Assembly (NCBI GenBank): GCA_035325995.1
Contig: DAOKYU010000007.1
Span: 62,001 to 126,000 of the forward strand
Length of the DNA: 64,000 nucleotides
Reading direction: 5' to 3'
DNA from: Thermodesulfobacteriota bacterium
GTDB lineage: Bacteria; Desulfobacterota_D; UBA1144; Nemesobacterales; UBA2774
Shown here: positions 41,534 to 50,468 of the stretch, piece after piece
Position numbering within the stretch: the stretch's first letter is position 1
How the letters are laid out: the number at the start of each line of letters is the position of its first letter
The notes under the pieces: generated by a model
Told to the model about the DNA's origin: nothing
Seen by the model: only the letters and a program-made list of their open reading frames with translations
Database searches by the model: none
Program-made: the position numbers and the translations under genes

Positions 41534-43384
41534 ATGGGATTCATATCCGTACTTAAAAGAAGGTGCAGTGCTTCGGTTTTAGTCTTGGTTTTATTCGTGG
41601 TTGCATGCGCTGTCGGCGACGAAAATCATCCTGGTACCATAGACGACCTCAGCTCCGACACGCTTGCAAGGCTTCTCCTCTGGACGGCGCCCGGAGACAA
41701 CGGGAACAGCGGCAGGGCCACCATATACTTCCCGAGATACTTAGAAACAGAAGAGGTGGAGGAGCTGCTCGGCGTTCCATCCCTGGACGGCGTTCCCTTT
41801 ATAGAGATAGAGGAGACGGTGAGGAATAATTTCGACATAGCGACGCAGGTGCCGGACTTCGATCAGCCCGAGAAAGCCGGCTCGCCGGAGATCTTCCTCG
41901 TGCCAAGGATAGATATAACGGGGTCTACCGAGTATTACTTCGCGGTACGCACCAACGACGAGGTGGGGAGCTCTTCCCAGCCGTCAAACGTGACGTCGAT
42001 AACGACCGGGATTCAGAACCTGAGATATGTGAGCTCGGACCCCGGGAGCTGTCTCGGAACGGGCATCTCCGCCGGTAACTATAACGGCGACAGGACCACG
42101 AACGAGCAGGGGTTTACCGTCAGCATCAACGACTACGCGATAGGCGACCCGTGTCTCGGGCGAGTGTATATCTTTTACGGACAGAACAACCTTACTGAGA
42201 ACGGAAGCGGGGTAATCGACGTATCCACCGCGGACGTCACGATCATCGGCCCCGAGGGGCAGGACTTCGGCGCCGCGCTCGCGACCGCGTCCCACTTCGA
42301 GAGCGACCCGAGGGCGCTTGAGCTCGTGATAGGGGCGCCGGCGTTCGACAACGGCAGGGGCAAGGTTTACGTCGTTTTCGGAAGCCTCGAATTCCCGAGC
42401 GTCGTAGACCTCACGGACGGGAGCGTCGAGCACATAGAGATAGAAGGCGAAAACCAGGGGGACAATTTCGGGCTGACGCTCCAGGACGGCGTGGGAATAC
42501 TCAACGGAAGGGGCGTCATGATGGTGGGAGCGCCGTTTTTCAATGCGGCCACGGGAAAGGTATACGTCTTCAAGGGCCCCGACCTCAGCAAGACCAGCGT
42601 GAACCAGGCGGCGTCCGTGGCGCACGCCACGTTCACGGGACCGCAGGCGGATGGATTCTTCGGGTTCTCCATGGCCGTCCTGGGCAGGATAGATTCCAGC
42701 AGCTACGACGAGTTCGGCATAGGCGCGCCAGGGCTCGGAAGGGCGTACCTGTTCCGCGGGAAAAATAGCCTCAACAGCATAAATCTCGCGACCGACACCA
42801 CCTCGGATACGCTTCTCCTGCAGGGCAGCGCCGCGGACAGCTTCGGATTCAGCATTTCGGGCGACGGGGACGTCGACGGGCAATTCAACGAGAACGGTCA
42901 GGTCAGCAACAGCAGGCCGGACGTCGTCGTCGGCGCGCCCGGTGCAAACGGCGACACGGGGGCCGCTTTTCTCTACTCGGGCCAGGTGCTGAGGGAAGCC
43001 TTCGAGAACGGCGATCCGATCACTATAGAAACGGAGCTCTCGGGCTCCGTGCCCGGAGAGCAGTTCGGCTCTGCGGTAGCGATCTTTCCGAACCTTACAC
43101 CGTCGGCCCAGGTCAGAAACCGCGATACGGCGAACGTCCTCATATTCGAAGACAGTAACGCCGACATAGCGGTCGGCGCGCCCGGGAGTAACCACGTTTA
43201 CGTCTTCTTCGGGCAGGAGAACATGCCGGCCTTTCTGACAACGGGCGATGCGAACATGACCATTAACGGGCCCGAGGGGGAATCGCTGTTCGGCTCTATC
43301 ATAATCGAGATGTACGATATAAACGGCGACGAGATTGACGATATGGGCGTCGGAAGCGGCGGCTCGGTAAACATTTACTACTGA
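41534..43384 (+). CDS. Lipoprotein with fibronectin-III-like and FG-GAP (integrin-type) propeller repeats
   Basis: A 616-residue exported protein. A lipoprotein signal ends at VVAC. Residues ~45-160 resemble a fibronectin type III domain (LLLWTAPGDNGNSGRAT ... YYFAVRTNDEVGSSSQPSNVTS). The rest is an FG-GAP beta-propeller with about six repeats (VIGAPAFDNGRGKVYVVFG, MVGAPFFNAATGKVYVFKG, VVGAPGANGDTGAAFLYSG, AVGAPGSNHVYVFFG) and Ca-binding-like Asp/Asn loops (NYNGDR, DGDVDG, DINGDEIDD). It is likely a surface or periplasmic adhesion or scaffold protein. The start is ATG 41534 with AGGGA upstream; the open extension before it is not coding. Confidence 0.85.
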   Translation: MGFISVLKRRCSASVLVLVLFVVACAVGDENHPGTIDDLSSDTLARLLLWTAPGDNGNSGRATIYFPRYLETEEVEELLGVPSLDGVPFIEIEETVRNNFDIATQVPDFDQPEKAGSPEIFLVPRIDITGSTEYYFAVRTNDEVGSSSQPSNVTSITTGIQNLRYVSSDPGSCLGTGISAGNYNGDRTTNEQGFTVSINDYAIGDPCLGRVYIFYGQNNLTENGSGVIDVSTADVTIIGPEGQDFGAALATASHFESDPRALELVIGAPAFDNGRGKVYVVFGSLEFPSVVDLTDGSVEHIEIEGENQGDNFGLTLQDGVGILNGRGVMMVGAPFFNAATGKVYVFKGPDLSKTSVNQAASVAHATFTGPQADGFFGFSMAVLGRIDSSSYDEFGIGAPGLGRAYLFRGKNSLNSINLATDTTSDTLLLQGSAADSFGFSISGDGDVDGQFNENGQVSNSRPDVVVGAPGANGDTGAAFLYSGQVLREAFENGDPITIETELSGSVPGEQFGSAVAIFPNLTPSAQVRNRDTANVLIFEDSNADIAVGAPGSNHVYVFFGQENMPAFLTTGDANMTINGPEGESLFGSIIIEMYDINGDEIDDMGVGSGGSVNIYY

Positions 43385-43432
43385 GCCCGGGGCCCGGTTT
43401 CAGGCTGCGGTCCGCCGGACCAGACGCAGGAG

Positions 43433-44635
43433 CTACTCGTATCGGAGGGCCTCGATGGGGTCGAGCCTGGAGGCCTTTCTCGCGGGATATATACCGAAGA
43501 ATATTCCTATAAGGGCGGCGAATCCGAAGGATAAAAGGACGGACCCGGGGGAGATTACGGTCTCCCATCCCGTAAGCGACGACGCGATTTTCGAGCCCGC
43601 GATTCCCGCCGCTATTCCTATCACGCCGCCCGTGAGCGAAAGCAGTATGGCCTCTATCAGGAACTGGACCATTATGTCCTTCGGCCTGGCCCCGACCGCC
43701 ATTCGTATGCCGATTTCTCTCGTCCTCTCGCCCACGGACACGAGCATGATGTTCATGATGCCTATGCCGCCGACTATGAGCGATATCGAGGCTATGCTGC
43801 CGAGAAGGACGGTCATGATGTCCGAGATGTTGAATATCCTCTGAATGATTCCGAATTGTGAGCGGAGGTAGAAGTTGTCTTCGTCGCCGGGCCTCAAGTT
43901 GTGCCTTTCTCTCAGCAGCTGCCTTATCTCGGATTCGGCCGCCGGTATGTCGCCGGGGGCGTTCACCGAAACGGATATGGTTTCGAGGCTGTTAGAGCCG
44001 AGGATTCTCTTCTGAAACGTGGTGTAGGGTATTATGACGACGTCGTCTTGGTCGCGCCCGCCCGTAGTCTGGCCGAGGGCTTCCATAACGCCTATGACCT
44101 TGAACGAGTTCTTTCCGATCCTGACCGTCTCGCCGACGGGGTTTCTATAGCCGAAGAGGTTGGAGACGACTGTCGCCCCGAGGACGCATACGTTCTCGGC
44201 GCCGGCGACGTCTTCACGGTTGAAGAATACCCCCGTTTCGGGGTACCAGTCGTTAATGAATACGAACTCGGGTGAGGTGCCGACGACCATGGTGAAGAAG
44301 TCCCTGTTCCCCCATACGACCTGCTCGGGGTTGTCTATCATGGGGGCGACGTGGCTGACGATCGAAAGATCCCTTATGGCGTCCGCGTCGTCCGTCGTGA
44401 GCGTGATGGCGCTCTCCTGGACCCCTACGCCCCTCTTGCCGGGGTTCACTATGAGGGATTTCCCGCCGAGGCTGGTGAGCTGCCTTTCTATCATGAGGTT
44501 TGCGCCCTGGGTGAGGGCGACAAGGGAGATGACGGCCGCGACGCCGATTATTATGCCGAGTGTGGTGAGTATTGAGCGGACCTTGTTTGTCCTTATGGCC
44601 CTCGACGATACCTTAAGCGCTGCGGTGATGTTCAT
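43433..44635 (-). CDS. MacB-type ABC transporter permease
   Basis: A 400-residue permease with one N-terminal helix (SILTTLGIIIGVAAVISLVAL), a periplasmic MacB_PCD domain, and three C-terminal helices of the FtsX type (GSIASISLIVGGIGIMNIMLVSV, EAILLSLTGGVIGIAAG, FAALIGIFFGIYPARKASRLDPIEAL). The ATPase is a separate gene, unlike fused E. coli MacB. With the upstream ATPase, adaptor and TolC-like genes it forms a complete tripartite exporter of macrolide-, peptide- or lipid-like substrates. It is the last gene of the operon. Confidence 0.92.
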   Translation of the reverse strand: MNITAALKVSSRAIRTNKVRSILTTLGIIIGVAAVISLVALTQGANLMIERQLTSLGGKSLIVNPGKRGVGVQESAITLTTDDADAIRDLSIVSHVAPMIDNPEQVVWGNRDFFTMVVGTSPEFVFINDWYPETGVFFNREDVAGAENVCVLGATVVSNLFGYRNPVGETVRIGKNSFKVIGVMEALGQTTGGRDQDDVVIIPYTTFQKRILGSNSLETISVSVNAPGDIPAAESEIRQLLRERHNLRPGDEDNFYLRSQFGIIQRIFNISDIMTVLLGSIASISLIVGGIGIMNIMLVSVGERTREIGIRMAVGARPKDIMVQFLIEAILLSLTGGVIGIAAGIAGSKIASSLTGWETVISPGSVLLSFGFAALIGIFFGIYPARKASRLDPIEALRYE

Positions 44636-44666
44636 TGTCTATCTTCCGGCTCTTTGACCCCGGGCT

Positions 44667-45371
44667 TTATTTCCCGCCGTCGTTGAGCCTTTCCTCGGAG
44701 ACGTTTCCGTCCTTGAATACTATGGTCCGGGCCGCGTATTCGGCGATGTCGCTTTCGTGCGTTATGGTGATTATCGTTTTCCCCTGCGAGTTGAGAGAGA
44801 CGAATATCTCCATTATCTCGGCGCTCATCTCGGTGTCGAGGTTTCCCGTGGGCTCGTCGGCGAGGATTATGCTCGGGTCGTTGACCATGGCGCGCGCGAT
44901 GGCGACCCTTTGCTGCTGACCGCCCGAGAGCTGGGAGGGGAGGTGCCTCTCGCGGCCGCCGAGCCCCACCATTTCGAGCGCGGCGAGCGCCTTTTCTCGC
45001 CTCATTTTCTGCGGCGTGTCGTTGTACACCATCGGCAGCTCGACGTTTTCGAGCGCCGACGTCCGCCCGAGGAGGTTAAAGCTCTGAAAGACGAACCCTA
45101 TCTTCCGGTTCCTGATTTCGGCGAGCTCGTCGCGAGAGAGCGTCGATACCTCCTGGCCGTCGAGGAAATACCGCCCCCTCGTCGGTTTGTCGAGGCAGCC
45201 TATTATGTTCATGAACGTGCTTTTCCCCGAGCCCGACGCCCCCATTATGGAGACGAACTCGCCCCCGGCTATGTCTATCGATACGCCGCGGAGCGCCCTT
45301 ACCTCTATGTCCCCCAGGTAGTAGATTTTGTGTATGTCACGCGTGACTATGACTTTCCCGTTGCCGCTCAT
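44667..45371 (-). CDS. MacB/LolD-type ABC transporter ATP-binding protein
   Basis: A 234-residue ATPase. Walker A is GASGSGKST, the Q-loop lies in FVFQSFNLL, the signature is QLSGGQQQRVAIARAM, Walker B is IILADEPTGNLD, and the H-loop is TITHESD. It matches the MacB/LolD group. It lies 2 bases from the adaptor gene and 31 bases from the permease gene, so all are co-transcribed. Confidence 0.95.
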   Translation of the reverse strand: MSGNGKVIVTRDIHKIYYLGDIEVRALRGVSIDIAGGEFVSIMGASGSGKSTFMNIIGCLDKPTRGRYFLDGQEVSTLSRDELAEIRNRKIGFVFQSFNLLGRTSALENVELPMVYNDTPQKMRREKALAALEMVGLGGRERHLPSQLSGGQQQRVAIARAMVNDPSIILADEPTGNLDTEMSAEIMEIFVSLNSQGKTIITITHESDIAEYAARTIVFKDGNVSEERLNDGGK

Positions 45372-45373
45372 CC

Positions 45374-46522
45374 TCAGAATCTCCTGGGCTGAGGGAGGAG
45401 GGACGAGCCGGCGTCGGATTTGCCTTTCGTTACGGCCTCGACTATAACCTTCTGTCCTTCTTTAAGGCCGCCCTCCAGTATCTCCGTGTAAACGCCGTCG
45501 CTCGCGCCCGGCTTTACGGGGACGGCCCCGAGGCGTCCGCCGTCGAGCTCCACCCAAACATAAGAGTCGCCCGAGAGCTCGTCGGGCCTTTCCCTTACGG
45601 GAACATTGGACGGGGGGATGAATCTCAGAGCCGCGGTAGGCACGCGGAGGACATTCTCCCTGTCGGATACGACTATCCTGACCTCGGCGGACATGCCGGG
45701 CTTTAGCTTCATCGAATCGTTCTTCGTCATGACGACGACGTTATATGTGACGACGTTATTGGTTACTACGGGTTCGTTCCTGACCTGGGTGACGGTGCCT
45801 CCGAACACATCGTTAGGATAGGCGTCCACCCTGAATTTTGCGCTCTGCCCGGCCGAGACCCTGCCTATGTCGGCCTCGCTCACCCTGGCGTCTATCTTCA
45901 TCTCGTCGAGGCCGCTCGATATGACGAAGAGTGTTTTCCCGTCCGCCGTGACGGACTCGCCGGGATCGACGCTTCTCGAAAGGACCATGCCGTCTATGGG
46001 CGCCCTGATGACGGAGCCCTCGGCGTTCGTTTTGGCCACGTCTAGCGCTACCTTCGCCTGCTCGTAGGCGGCGAGCGCGGTCGCGTATCTCGATTGCGAG
46101 TCGTCGAATTCCTCTTTGGGGATGAGGCGCTTCGAGTAGAGCTCCTTGTTGCTCTTGTAAAGCGAGCTCGCCATGTTGAATTCGGCCTCGGCCTTTTTGG
46201 TGTCGGCCTCGGCCTTCCTGAGCTCCGTCCGGAGGAGGGAAGGGTCTATCTCGGCGAGCGGGTCGCCCGCCGATACCCGGTCGTTGAAATCCACGTTGAC
46301 GGCCGAAACCGTGCCCGCGACGCGGGAAGAAACGTCTATAGTGAGGAGCGGGTTCACCGTGCCGTTCGACGCTACGAGCGAGACGACGTCCCCCCTGTCC
46401 GCCTCGGCCGTTCTGAAGGTTGTCTCCGAGCCCCCGCTGTCGAGGAGCCTCGGGACGATAAAAGCGCCCGCGGCAAGGAGTATGACTAACACTGCGATTG
46501 TTTTTTTATTGATCAAGGTCAC
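45374..46522 (-). CDS. Periplasmic adaptor subunit (MacA-like membrane fusion protein)
   Basis: A 382-residue adaptor. It has one N-terminal transmembrane anchor (TIAVLVILLAAGAFIV), a split lipoyl domain (VSSRVAGTVSAVNVDFNDRV ... VIRAPIDGMVLSRSVDPGE), a coiled-coil hairpin between them (about residues 95-170), then beta-barrel and membrane-proximal domains. It links the inner-membrane ABC pump to the TolC-like channel. Its start overlaps the end of the tolC-like gene by 17 bases. The C-terminal tail is Gln/Pro/Arg-rich. Confidence 0.93.
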   Translation of the reverse strand: MTLINKKTIAVLVILLAAGAFIVPRLLDSGGSETTFRTAEADRGDVVSLVASNGTVNPLLTIDVSSRVAGTVSAVNVDFNDRVSAGDPLAEIDPSLLRTELRKAEADTKKAEAEFNMASSLYKSNKELYSKRLIPKEEFDDSQSRYATALAAYEQAKVALDVAKTNAEGSVIRAPIDGMVLSRSVDPGESVTADGKTLFVISSGLDEMKIDARVSEADIGRVSAGQSAKFRVDAYPNDVFGGTVTQVRNEPVVTNNVVTYNVVVMTKNDSMKLKPGMSAEVRIVVSDRENVLRVPTAALRFIPPSNVPVRERPDELSGDSYVWVELDGGRLGAVPVKPGASDGVYTEILEGGLKEGQKVIVEAVTKGKSDAGSSLLPQPRRF

Positions 46523-47750
46523 CGCCTCCGCTTATAGCCCTTTCGAGCTTTGCAGCGGTAATTCTGTAGTCGTATATGGCCTGGAGGTAGGCCGCGTTCG
46601 CGTTCGAATAGAGCGCTTCGGCCTCGGCGAGCTCGACGTCGGACGCCCTTTCGAGCCTGTACCTTTCGCGCGCGAGGGCGAGGGTTTCCTCGGAGGATCG
46701 CCTTGTCTCTTCCGTTACGGAAATATTCTTTTCGGCGAGGCTGAGATCCCTGTGGAGCTTTCTTATCTCGGATTCCACCTCGGTTCTTTTCGTTTCTAGC
46801 TCGGCCCGGGAGCGCCTGAGCTGGGCCCTTGCGTTTTGTATCCCGGCGTTTTTCTTAAAGCCGTCGAATATGTTGAGCTCGAGCCCTATACCCGCGATAA
46901 AGCCCGGCGTTTCCGCTCCCTCGCCCTTGAACCTGTAGGCCGTCCTTCCGAATATGACGGGGAAGTATTCCTTCCGGGCGGCCGAGAGGTCGGCGTTCAT
47001 CGCGGCCTCTTTGGCCTTCAGGCTCTTGAGCTCCGGCCTGTTGGCTAGCGCCGTGTCTATGGATTTTTCGATATTCATCTCCACTTTGTCGTACGTCGGG
47101 TCGTCGACGAGGGTGTAGTTAAACCCTCCATCGACGCCCATTGCGTCGAGGAGGCCCTGCTTTGCCGCTTCGAGCTCGTTCTCTGCGGTGTTGAGCTCGA
47201 GCCGGGCGTTTCCGAGATCGACCATCGCCTTCGTGACGTCGGCCTTGCCCGCCCGCCCCGCGTCGAAGAACCCTTGGGCGCGTTCGAGCCGCGCCTCGAA
47301 TTCCCGGACCTTCTTCGCCCTGGCTTCGGCCGCATGCTGCCACGACAGCACACTATAATAACTAACGGTCGTGTCGAGTATGAGGTCTTCCCTTGCCGTT
47401 TCGCTGTCGAACCTCGTAGATCTTAGCTGCGCCTTGCTCGATTTTACGCGGTTCGAAGTACGTCCGAAGTCCCATATCATCTGGTCCAGGAAAAACCCGG
47501 ATTCCCTGCCGATGAAGGGGAATACGAGCCTCGTGTAAATTTCGGGGTACCAGGCGGAATTCGCGCTCCTCACGAGGGACTCGGAAATTTCAACGGATGC
47601 ATCGGCGGCCGTCATTCCGGGGTTCTCTCCGAGGGCCGTCGCTATGGCCTCGTCGAGGGTCAGAACCCCCGCTTCTTCCGCGCCGGAAGGGGCGGAAAGG
47701 CACAGTGCGAAGCACATCACGAGGAACAATCTTAAGGGGTTAGCTCTCAT
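46506..47750 (-). CDS. TolC-family outer-membrane efflux protein
   Basis: A 414-residue TolC-like protein. A signal peptide ends near SAPSGA-EEA. The mature part starts with the family block LTLDEAIATALGENPGM and contains two repeats of long helices (FDSETAREDLILDTTVSYYSVL; ELETKRTEVESEIRKLHRDLSLAEKNI). It forms the trimeric outer-membrane exit duct of the pump encoded downstream. The start is the ATG at 47750; upstream in-frame codons lie outside the signal peptide. It is the first gene of the four-gene export operon and divergent from hemW. Confidence 0.93.
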   Translation of the reverse strand: MRANPLRLFLVMCFALCLSAPSGAEEAGVLTLDEAIATALGENPGMTAADASVEISESLVRSANSAWYPEIYTRLVFPFIGRESGFFLDQMIWDFGRTSNRVKSSKAQLRSTRFDSETAREDLILDTTVSYYSVLSWQHAAEARAKKVREFEARLERAQGFFDAGRAGKADVTKAMVDLGNARLELNTAENELEAAKQGLLDAMGVDGGFNYTLVDDPTYDKVEMNIEKSIDTALANRPELKSLKAKEAAMNADLSAARKEYFPVIFGRTAYRFKGEGAETPGFIAGIGLELNIFDGFKKNAGIQNARAQLRRSRAELETKRTEVESEIRKLHRDLSLAEKNISVTEETRRSSEETLALARERYRLERASDVELAEAEALYSNANAAYLQAIYDYRITAAKLERAISGGGDLDQ

Positions 47751-47827
47751 TTTCTCTGAATTATGCAATAATATGACCCTAAAACAAAGCCGTTGCAACA
47801 CCTTCCGCCCTCCCGTACAATACCGTA

Positions 47828-48988
47828 ATGGCGTTCGGCGTTTACGTTCACATACCCTACTGCGTCACGAAATGCCCTTACTGCGACTTCAATTCCTACG
47901 GCTCCCGCGGCAGGTTCCCGGAAGAGGATTATACTGAGGCCCTCCTGAACGAGCTCGGGCTGTACGAAGAGGAGCTCGCCGGGGGCGGGCTGACGTCCGT
48001 ATTTTTCGGGGGAGGAACGCCGTCCCTTTTCGACCCGGGCTCTATAGAAAAGGTCGTTTCGGCCATATTCGGGAAGACGGGATCTTCGGGGGAAGGGATA
48101 GAAGTTTCGCTCGAAGTCAATCCGAAGACGGCCGACCTCGAAAAGCTGAAGGGCCTCCGGCGCGCGGGCGTGAACAGGATAAGCGTCGGAGTACAGTCCT
48201 TCACGAGGCGGAAGCTCGAATTCCTCGGGAGGATAAACGATCCCGACGATTCGGTGAGGATCCTGGAAGAAGTGCCCGCCGCCGGGTTTACGAACTATAG
48301 CTTCGATCTGATGTACGGGACGGGCGGGGAGACGATGGCGGAATGGGAGGGCGACCTTTCGCGCGCGCTTTCGTTCCCATCGGCGCACATTTCCGCCTAT
48401 TGCCTCACGATAGAAAACGGGACGGAGTTCGGGAAGCTCCACAGGGCCGGAAAGCTCGTCCTGCCGCCCGAGGATTCGCTCTCGGAGTTCATAAGCTACA
48501 CGACCGCCTTCCTCGAATCCGCCGGGTACGGGCAGTACGAGATCTCGAACTACGCCAGGCCCGGATACGAATGCAGGCACAACCTTCTTTACTGGAGGGG
48601 CGGGGACTATATCGGCGTCGGCGCGGGCGCTCACTCGCACCTGGGCGGCGCGGGGGAGGGCGGCTGGGGGAAAAGGTGGGCCAACGTCAGGAACCCGAGC
48701 TCGTACATAAAGGCCGTTTCCGAAGGCCGAAAGCCCGTCGATTTTTCGGAGGAGCTCGGGCGGGACGAGGCCGTGGAGGACGAGATACTGATGAGCTTCA
48801 GGCTGAGCGACGGGCTCGACATACCTGCCCTCAGGCGGAAGTACGGGGTCTCGCCCGACCTTTCGAGGATAGGCTACCTGAGCGACGACGGTTTTATAGA
48901 TATCTCGGAGGACAGGCTCAAACTGACCAAAAAAGGGGCACTCCTTTCTGACGAGATAATCGTAAGGCTCGTGAGCTCGCTCGGATAA
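47828..48988 (+). CDS. hemW: HemW radical SAM heme chaperone
   Basis: A 386-residue HemW. The [4Fe-4S]-SAM cluster ligands are Cys12, Cys16 and Cys19 in HIPYCVTKCPYCDF. FFGGGTPSLF, RISVGVQSF, YEISNYARPGYECRHNLLYW and a C-terminal HemN-type domain follow. Unlike HemN it is a heme-binding chaperone that delivers heme to respiratory enzymes. It is convergent with the DUF1285 gene and 11 bases away. Confidence 0.95.
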   Translation: MAFGVYVHIPYCVTKCPYCDFNSYGSRGRFPEEDYTEALLNELGLYEEELAGGGLTSVFFGGGTPSLFDPGSIEKVVSAIFGKTGSSGEGIEVSLEVNPKTADLEKLKGLRRAGVNRISVGVQSFTRRKLEFLGRINDPDDSVRILEEVPAAGFTNYSFDLMYGTGGETMAEWEGDLSRALSFPSAHISAYCLTIENGTEFGKLHRAGKLVLPPEDSLSEFISYTTAFLESAGYGQYEISNYARPGYECRHNLLYWRGGDYIGVGAGAHSHLGGAGEGGWGKRWANVRNPSSYIKAVSEGRKPVDFSEELGRDEAVEDEILMSFRLSDGLDIPALRRKYGVSPDLSRIGYLSDDGFIDISEDRLKLTKKGALLSDEIIVRLVSSLG

Positions 48989-48999
48989 ACCCGTAAAAC

Positions 49000-49455
49000 T
49001 CACTCGCTTTTTATGAGGTGCTTTACCCCGCGCTCTTCTATGAAGTATTCGAGGCCGATCTCCTCGGCGTGCTTCATGAGCTCGTAGTATGCGGGCCGCG
49101 AAAAGCGGGCGTCGAACTTCCCGCCCTTGACCTTTATATACGGGACGTTCCTGTCGTCGATGCGGAGGTTCTCAAGGTCGAGCTTCTCTTCCGTCTCGTC
49201 GTTGAGCCTCACGTAAAAATCCCCTCCGCGAAAGTCGGCCATCCTGACGACGAATGGCGTGTCCTCGACCTTGACGTAAAGACGCCCGCTGCCCTCGTCG
49301 ACGAAATACCTTCCTTCCTCGTCCCTGCCCAGGAGCTTCTGGTTGTAAAGGTACGTCAGCCTGTGACGGACCCTGATGCCGTCCTGGTACCAGTTGCCTT
49401 CCTTGTCTATCAAAAACCTGTACGTGATTTCGGGGGCCGATTCATTTGCACTCAT
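49000..49455 (-). CDS. DUF1285 family protein
   Basis: A 151-residue cytoplasmic protein. DUF1285 blocks are visible: IDKEGNWYQDGIRVRHRLTYLY, RLYVKVEDTPFVV and NVPYIKVKGGKFDARFSRPAYYEL. The function of this family is not known. The start is the ATG at 49455 (MSANES); the open extension beyond it overlaps yjbQ and is not coding. It lies 35 bases after the yjbQ gene on the same strand. Confidence 0.8.
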   Translation of the reverse strand: MSANESAPEITYRFLIDKEGNWYQDGIRVRHRLTYLYNQKLLGRDEEGRYFVDEGSGRLYVKVEDTPFVVRMADFRGGDFYVRLNDETEEKLDLENLRIDDRNVPYIKVKGGKFDARFSRPAYYELMKHAEEIGLEYFIEERGVKHLIKSE

Positions 49456-49490
49456 GTTCTTCCAGTATATCGAATTTCGCCGGCCGCGTC

Positions 49491-49904
49491 CTATTCGCCG
49501 ATTATCTTGACGACGACCCGCTTCTTCCGCATGCCGTCGAACTCGGCGTAAAAAACCCTCTGCCACGGCCCGAGGTCGAGCTCGCCGGCCGTGACGGGGA
49601 GTATCACCTGGTGGTGCATGACGAGGTTCTTGAGATGGGCGTCGCCGTTGTCCTCGCCCGTCCTGTGGTGCCTGTAGTCGTCCCTTCGCGGGGCGATGTC
49701 TTCGAGCCATTCCCATATGTCCTCGATGAGCCCGTCCTCGAGGTCGTTTACGTAAACGGCCGCCGTTATGTGCATGGCCGAGACGAGGGCGAACCCCTCT
49801 TTTATGCCGCTCTTCCCGAGTATGCTTCTTACGGTGTCGGTGATGTGCACCATCTCGCGCCTCTTTTCCGTCCTGAACCAGAGATATTCGGTATGGCTTT
49901 TCAT
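49491..49904 (-). CDS. YjbQ/UPF0047 family protein (secondary thiamine-phosphate synthase type)
   Basis: A 137-residue YjbQ-family enzyme. The blocks VSAMHITAAVYVNDLEDGLIEDIWEWLE, NGDAHLKNLVMHHQVILPVTAGELDLGPWQRVFYAEFDG are diagnostic, including the conserved His cluster. E. coli YjbQ can replace thiamine-phosphate synthase in vivo when overproduced; its natural role is unclear. The start has GGAGG five bases upstream. It is divergent from a thiamine-binding MTH1187-type gene, 114 bases away, which supports a thiamine link. Confidence 0.88.
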   Translation of the reverse strand: MKSHTEYLWFRTEKRREMVHITDTVRSILGKSGIKEGFALVSAMHITAAVYVNDLEDGLIEDIWEWLEDIAPRRDDYRHHRTGEDNGDAHLKNLVMHHQVILPVTAGELDLGPWQRVFYAEFDGMRKKRVVVKIIGE

Positions 49905-50018
49905 GGCTTCCTCCCCGGACCGGTGCGGTCCGTATAAAGAGATTAGCCCGTAAGGGGCGTTATGCAAAAACCTCCGTCCCGGTGTAGTATCATCGGAAGG
50001 GGCTTTACGGAGACCGGC

Positions 50019-50318
50019 ATGATAATAGAGCTGATAGTTATACCTATAGGAGAGGGCGTTTCGCTCTCGGAATACATCGCCGAGGTGATGAAGGTCATCG
50101 AGGCGAGCGGGCTTCCGTACGAGGCGCATTCGATGGGGACGAATATCGAATGCGGCTGGGAGGACATAACGCCGCTCGTGAAAAGGTGCCACGACGCCCT
50201 TAAGGCGAAGGGCGTCGAGCGCATAAGCACGACGGTACGCATAAGCGAGAGGACGGACAAGCCCTATACGATGGCGGGCAAGATGGAGAGCCTGTCTCGG
50301 AGGCTTAAGAGGGAGTAA
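50019..50318 (+). CDS. MTH1187/YqgV-family thiamine-binding protein
   Basis: A 99-residue ferredoxin-fold protein of the DUF77/MTH1187 family. LIVIPIGEGVSLSEYIAEVMKVIEASGLPYEAHSMGTNIEC and ERISTTVRISERTDKPYTMAGK are the family blocks; such proteins bind thiamine in solved structures. The start is ATG 50019 with GGAG upstream. It is divergent from yjbQ. I see no room for a TPP riboswitch in the 114-base gap. Confidence 0.88.
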   Translation: MIIELIVIPIGEGVSLSEYIAEVMKVIEASGLPYEAHSMGTNIECGWEDITPLVKRCHDALKAKGVERISTTVRISERTDKPYTMAGKMESLSRRLKRE

Positions 50319-50358
50319 AGACGGTCTTCCCCTCCCGATCCTTCTTTTCATTTCCTTC

Positions 50359-50381
50359 CCTTCCCCCTGGAAGGGGGAAGG
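50359..50381. repeat. Perfect 10-bp-stem palindrome (intergenic repeat or terminator)
   Basis: CCTTCCCCCT (50359-50368), GGA loop, AGGGGGAAGG (50372-50381), followed by a G-rich stretch GGGATGGGGGT. It lies between the thiamine-binding gene and dprA. This polypurine/polypyrimidine dyad resembles a very common proteobacterial intergenic repeat type. It could also end transcription of the upstream gene, but lacks a T run. Confidence 0.5.
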
Positions 50382-50468
50382 CCGGGATGGGGGTAAGAAG
50401 GAGTACCTTCCCCGACCGTTCCACGTTCCTTGACTGCGCCCGGGATTTAGGGTTATTAATTCAGGGTA

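Noticed and set aside
49905..50018. TPP riboswitch between yjbQ and the thiamine-binding gene
   Set aside because: The gap is only 114 bases and shows no CUGAGA-type core on either strand.
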